The notes beneath the pieces are model-generated. The model was not told where the DNA came from. It saw only the letters and a program-made list of their open reading frames with translations, and did no database searches. The position numbers were made by a program, and so were the translations under genes. Shown here in pieces: positions 6,681 through 9,019 of a DNA stretch of 9,019 nucleotides (its first letter is position 1; each line of letters opens with the position of its first letter). The DNA comes from an uncultured Rhodopirellula sp. (GTDB lineage: Bacteria > Planctomycetota > Planctomycetia > Pirellulales > Pirellulaceae): positions 1-9,019 of the forward strand of contig CAJXTM010000089.1 in assembly GCA_913061385.1 (NCBI GenBank), in the 5' to 3' direction.

Positions 6681-6695
6681 TCCTGATGGTCAGGA
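6681..6695. repeat. Small inverted repeat TCCTGA/TCAGGA
   Basis: Perfect six-base arms flank a three-base spacer (TGG). It is short enough to be either a protein-binding palindrome or chance. It lies in the divergent promoter region. Confidence 0.35.
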
Positions 6696-6765
6696 GGGTA
6701 GGAGCAAATGCGAATATTATGCTGATCAATTGCCCGAAAGGCAGCTTCAGTGAAGTGCATGACGA

Positions 6766-6796
6766 TTCATTTCAGCGGCTGTCTCGCTGAAATGGA
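6766..6796. repeat. Strong hairpin, 10-bp perfect stem in the divergent intergenic region
   Basis: CATTTCAGCG (6768-6777) is followed by a seven-base loop (GCTGTCT) and its exact complement CGCTGAAATG (6785-6794). One G-T and one T-A pair extend the stem to 12. No T-tract follows on either strand, so it is not a standard terminator. It could be an operator, an RNA structure or part of a small RNA. Confidence 0.6.
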
Positions 6797-6941
6797 GCTC
6801 ACACAACGGCTCTGTAGGATCCACAAAAACAATGTCTACACACGAAATGCGGACGACAAGTGGGGAATTCACATGTTGAAATAACTCAAACTCCGTTCGC
6901 CACAGACGCGAGCAGCCAAGTTAATCCAGAGGTGCTATTTG

Positions 6942-6969
6942 CCCTCAATCGTTTCCCCCTCAATCGTTT
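6942..6969. repeat. Tandem 13-base direct repeat CCCTCAATCGTTT
   Basis: Two identical copies (6942-6954 and 6957-6969) are separated by CC, a 15-base period. They lie about 150 bases before the AsmA-like start, immediately before TTGCAA, a -35-like hexamer, so they could be paired activator sites. This is by-eye inference only. Confidence 0.5.
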
Positions 6970-7106
6970 GCAAGCATCAACTGTTTTTACTGATACTAAA
7001 ATCTCCAGGGGCCAGATCCGTTCCAGAATCGGCAAATCCATCTTGCGCTGAACGTCTTCATATCGCTAGACTCGCGCGGTGGTGGTGATTTCGAATCTGG
7101 TTGGGC

Positions 7107-7111
7107 GAGGA
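7107..7111 (+). promoter_or_regulatory. Shine-Dalgarno GAGGA supporting GTG start at 7119
   Basis: GAGGA with a seven-base spacer precedes GTG 7119. The alternative in-frame TTG at 7101 has no such site, and GAGGA would fall inside its coding sequence. The GTG is therefore preferred. Confidence 0.7.
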
Positions 7112-7118
7112 TTGGACC

Positions 7119-8972
7119 GTGGCAACTGATGACTTCATTTTAGAGCAGGAACAGCGTTCACAGCGGCAGCAAACCGATCAACGGCGTAGTGAACGTTCGC
7201 GGCGGCACAGACTGATTTTGCTTGCTGGCGTGGTTTGCACGTTGTGCCTGCTCTTTCTGATGCCCAGCATGATCAGTCACTCGTCGATTGGGCGTTCCTA
7301 TTTGGTCACCTATCTAGGTGAGCACGGACTGCAGGCTGACGTTGCATCGGTCAGGATTGGTTGGTTGACTCCCCTCCGAGTCACAGGGTTAAAGATTAAT
7401 GGCAAAGCCGGCAGCCAGCTTGCAATCGAGCAGCTGGACCTCAATTTTACAGTCAGTGATTTTCTGGCTTTACCAGAGGACTTGGGCCAGATCCATCTGC
7501 GTGGAGTGGCAGTCGCGTGTTCAGTGAACGATGGCAACAGCAGCTTAGAACAGGATTTTGAAGCATTCCTTCATTCTGACTCACAAGGCTCCTCGACCTT
7601 GGCTGATGTGCAGCTACACGACGTTGCAGTTTCGATTACGGAAGCTACGACAGATCAACGTTGGACGCTAACACAGTCCAATGCGAACATCTTAATCGCC
7701 CCGGGATTAACGAACGCTTCGGTCGCCGGTGTCTTGAGCGAACCTGACGGTGACCATGGATCGTTACAGACTTCGATCAGGTTTACAGAAACAACTGGTT
7801 CCAGAGTTGAGGATCAGTGGTCCTTGGATTTGACCTGCGAATCGCTACCGATTTCAATTGCTGAACTTTTGCGGACCAGATTTCCTGAAGCTGCGGAAGG
7901 CATACCGAGCAACATTCGTGGCGACGCAACGGGAACGATCAGCGTGGCTGGCAAATCCAACGGATCGATCGCAGCCAATTTGCAAAATTTCCAGATCCGC
8001 AACCTGGCGGCTTCGGGAGATGGCACGCGTGTCTGGACGAATGAGCGTGCCACGCTGAACGGAAAGCTGACAATTGACGGACAACGACTCATCGGTGAAG
8101 CTCTCAGTGCTCACACAGATTTTGCTTCGGCCACGATAGATGGTGCTTTTTCTCGAAGCCTCTCATTGACTGGCAGCAAGAACAATCCGCTTCAATGGCT
8201 CGAAACCATAGATGGCAGTGCATCGGCAGAAATTGACATCGCCGCATTGGAACGAGCGTTGCCGGGGCTTCTTCCGTTACGTTCAGATGTGACCTTGGAA
8301 TCAGGCCGCGCGATCGCTCATCTGGTGTCGATTCCCAACGGTAGCCAACAGCAGAAAAACCTGCATCTAGATTGTGACTCATTCAGAGCAGTGTCACGAG
8401 GCAGAGAGTTTGCAATCGACCCGATCACACTAAATGCGACCGTCTCAAGCAGCGATGGTCGACTGCTCGCGGAGCATTTCGAGTGGAGAAGCGCATTTGG
8501 CACCGCCATCGGAAGTGGCAACTTAGAATCGGGAAGTGCGGATTTCAAAATCGATTTTGGCCAGTTGACGAACATCCTGTTGCCAATTTTTGACATGACC
8601 GAAACCCGCTTTGCCGGCAATGCTCGCGGCAACGTCCAATGGAACAGTGGAGATCAGGACATCTGGCGTTTGACCGGTAATGGGCAAACGACAAACCTGC
8701 TCATCCATTTACCCGGCGGACGAAACATCCAGCGGAACGCAATGCGAGCATCGATTGAAGCGGAAGGACGATGGCACAAAAAAACTCTTCAGGAACTCAC
8801 CCGGACAAGCGTAGTCATCAATAGTCTCGGGTTGGACCTCAATGCCACCCTCGCCCAACCGATCACTGACCTCTCCCTCGATTCGCAACTGCCGTTCACC
8901 ATGACGGCAGAGGGTAGGCTAGACACCCTGGAAGGAGTGTTGGATCCGTGGATACCCCAACCGATCCATCAA
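7119..8972 (+). CDS. AsmA/TamB-like membrane-anchored protein, C-terminus cut off by contig end
   Basis: 618 genomic residues remain. The N-terminus is cytoplasmic-looking and very basic (QRRSERSRRHR, 21-31), followed by one hydrophobic helix at about 32-50 and then a long region of alternating beta-strand character with few cysteines. VRIGWLTPLRVTGLKING (about 78-95), followed by a short linker and AIEQLDLNF, resembles the N-terminus of AsmA-superfamily proteins, as do the repeated blocks later (for example LRSDVTLESGRAIAHL). Such proteins are anchored in the inner membrane, extend into the periplasm and are implicated in phospholipid transport or outer-membrane assembly. Planctomycete members are typically much longer, so a large C-terminal part is probably missing. 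The last six apparent residues before the stop (LSLIHI) are encoded by adapter and are not real. GTG 7119 is chosen for its Shine-Dalgarno. Assignment is by pattern only. Confidence 0.65.
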
Positions 8973-9019
8973 CTGTCTCTTATACACATCTGACGCTGCC
9001 GACGACTCCTTACGTGTAG
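8973..9019. other. Nextera transposase adapter, i5 index and start of P5 (artefact)
   Basis: From 8973 the sequence is the complement of the Nextera Read 1 adapter: CTGTCTCTTATACACATCT (mosaic end, 8973-8991) then GACGCTGCCGACGA (8992-9005). It continues with CTCCTTAC (9006-9013), the complement of index GTAAGGAG, which I recall as Nextera i5 index S505/N505, and GTGTAG (9014-9019), the beginning of the P5 complement. This is library sequence, not genome. Confidence 0.98.

Larger units (their letters stand above)
6446..7118. other. Divergent intergenic region with hairpins and a tandem repeat
   Basis: These 673 bases separate two divergently transcribed genes and must hold both promoters. 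Visible structures are a strong hairpin (6766-6796), a smaller one (TCCTGA/TCAGGA, 6681-6695) and a 13-base tandem repeat (6942-6969). A weak -10-like TAAAAT reads leftward near 6611-6616. An AGGAGG-type site at 6692-6697 precedes only a five-codon ORF. The 63-codon frame at 6860-7051 has no ribosome binding site and no family resemblance. No tRNA or known riboswitch was recognised. Confidence 0.65.

Noticed and set aside
6860..7051. 63-codon plus-strand open frame in the intergenic region
   Set aside because: It starts with GTG without a Shine-Dalgarno, has no recognisable family features and includes the tandem repeat; most likely chance.
7101..7118. TTG start for the AsmA-like protein
   Set aside because: No Shine-Dalgarno precedes it, while GAGGA is well placed for GTG 7119.
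12..8972. Mobile element, CRISPR array or prophage
   Set aside because: No transposase, integrase, regularly spaced repeats, phage genes or terminal inverted repeats were seen. The only transposon-like sequence is the Tn5 mosaic end from library preparation.
8973..8993. Natural C-terminus of the AsmA-like protein (LSLIHI, stop)
   Set aside because: These codons are Nextera adapter sequence; the true gene continues past the contig end.

Overview
The window looks like a metagenomic or draft-genome contig from a planctomycete, probably of the Rhodopirellula/Pirellulales kind. The main evidence is an adjacent DUF1549/DUF1553 gene (with a CxxCH motif) and a Tat-signal DUF1501 gene, a pairing characteristic of Planctomycetota. 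The loose, moderately spaced gene layout and the large AsmA-like protein fit this. The placement rests on family knowledge and no database search was made. Both contig ends carry Illumina Nextera adapter sequence (1-11 and 8973-9019), so only about 12-8972 is genomic.

Layout, left to right. Minus strand: a truncated ECF-type RNA polymerase sigma factor (382 down to the contig edge), a DUF1501 protein (1662-388) and a DUF1549/DUF1553 protein (3401-1740). These three are read in the order DUF1549, DUF1501, sigma factor, and probably form one operon driven by a good sigma70-type promoter at 3497-3525. Upstream of it is a 347-base gap with hairpins, one of which resembles a terminator for the next operon. 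Then, still minus strand, comes ribulose-phosphate 3-epimerase (rpe, 5079-4345), overlapping by four bases (GTGA) a histidine-phosphatase-fold protein (4348-3749). The latter has lost nearly all its catalytic residues and is probably a pseudoenzyme. A gap of 385 bases holds a possible 13-codon leader ORF with a very strong Shine-Dalgarno sequence. Next is an NAD-dependent epimerase/dehydratase (6445-5465). After a 673-base divergent intergenic region with a strong hairpin and a short tandem repeat, the only plus-strand gene begins at 7119: a membrane-anchored AsmA/TamB-like protein that runs into the right contig end.

How the genes work together: rpe is central carbon metabolism (pentose phosphate/Calvin-type interconversion), and its overlap with the pseudo-phosphatase suggests co-regulated production. 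The DUF1549-DUF1501 pair are predicted exported proteins of unknown function, and the sigma factor directly behind them could control them or a related regulon. The epimerase and the AsmA-like protein are not obviously linked to the rest. I see no mobile element, CRISPR array, tRNA or rRNA. The most unusual items are the phosphatase-fold pseudoenzyme, the sigma factor hidden at the contig edge, and the adapter-derived ends.
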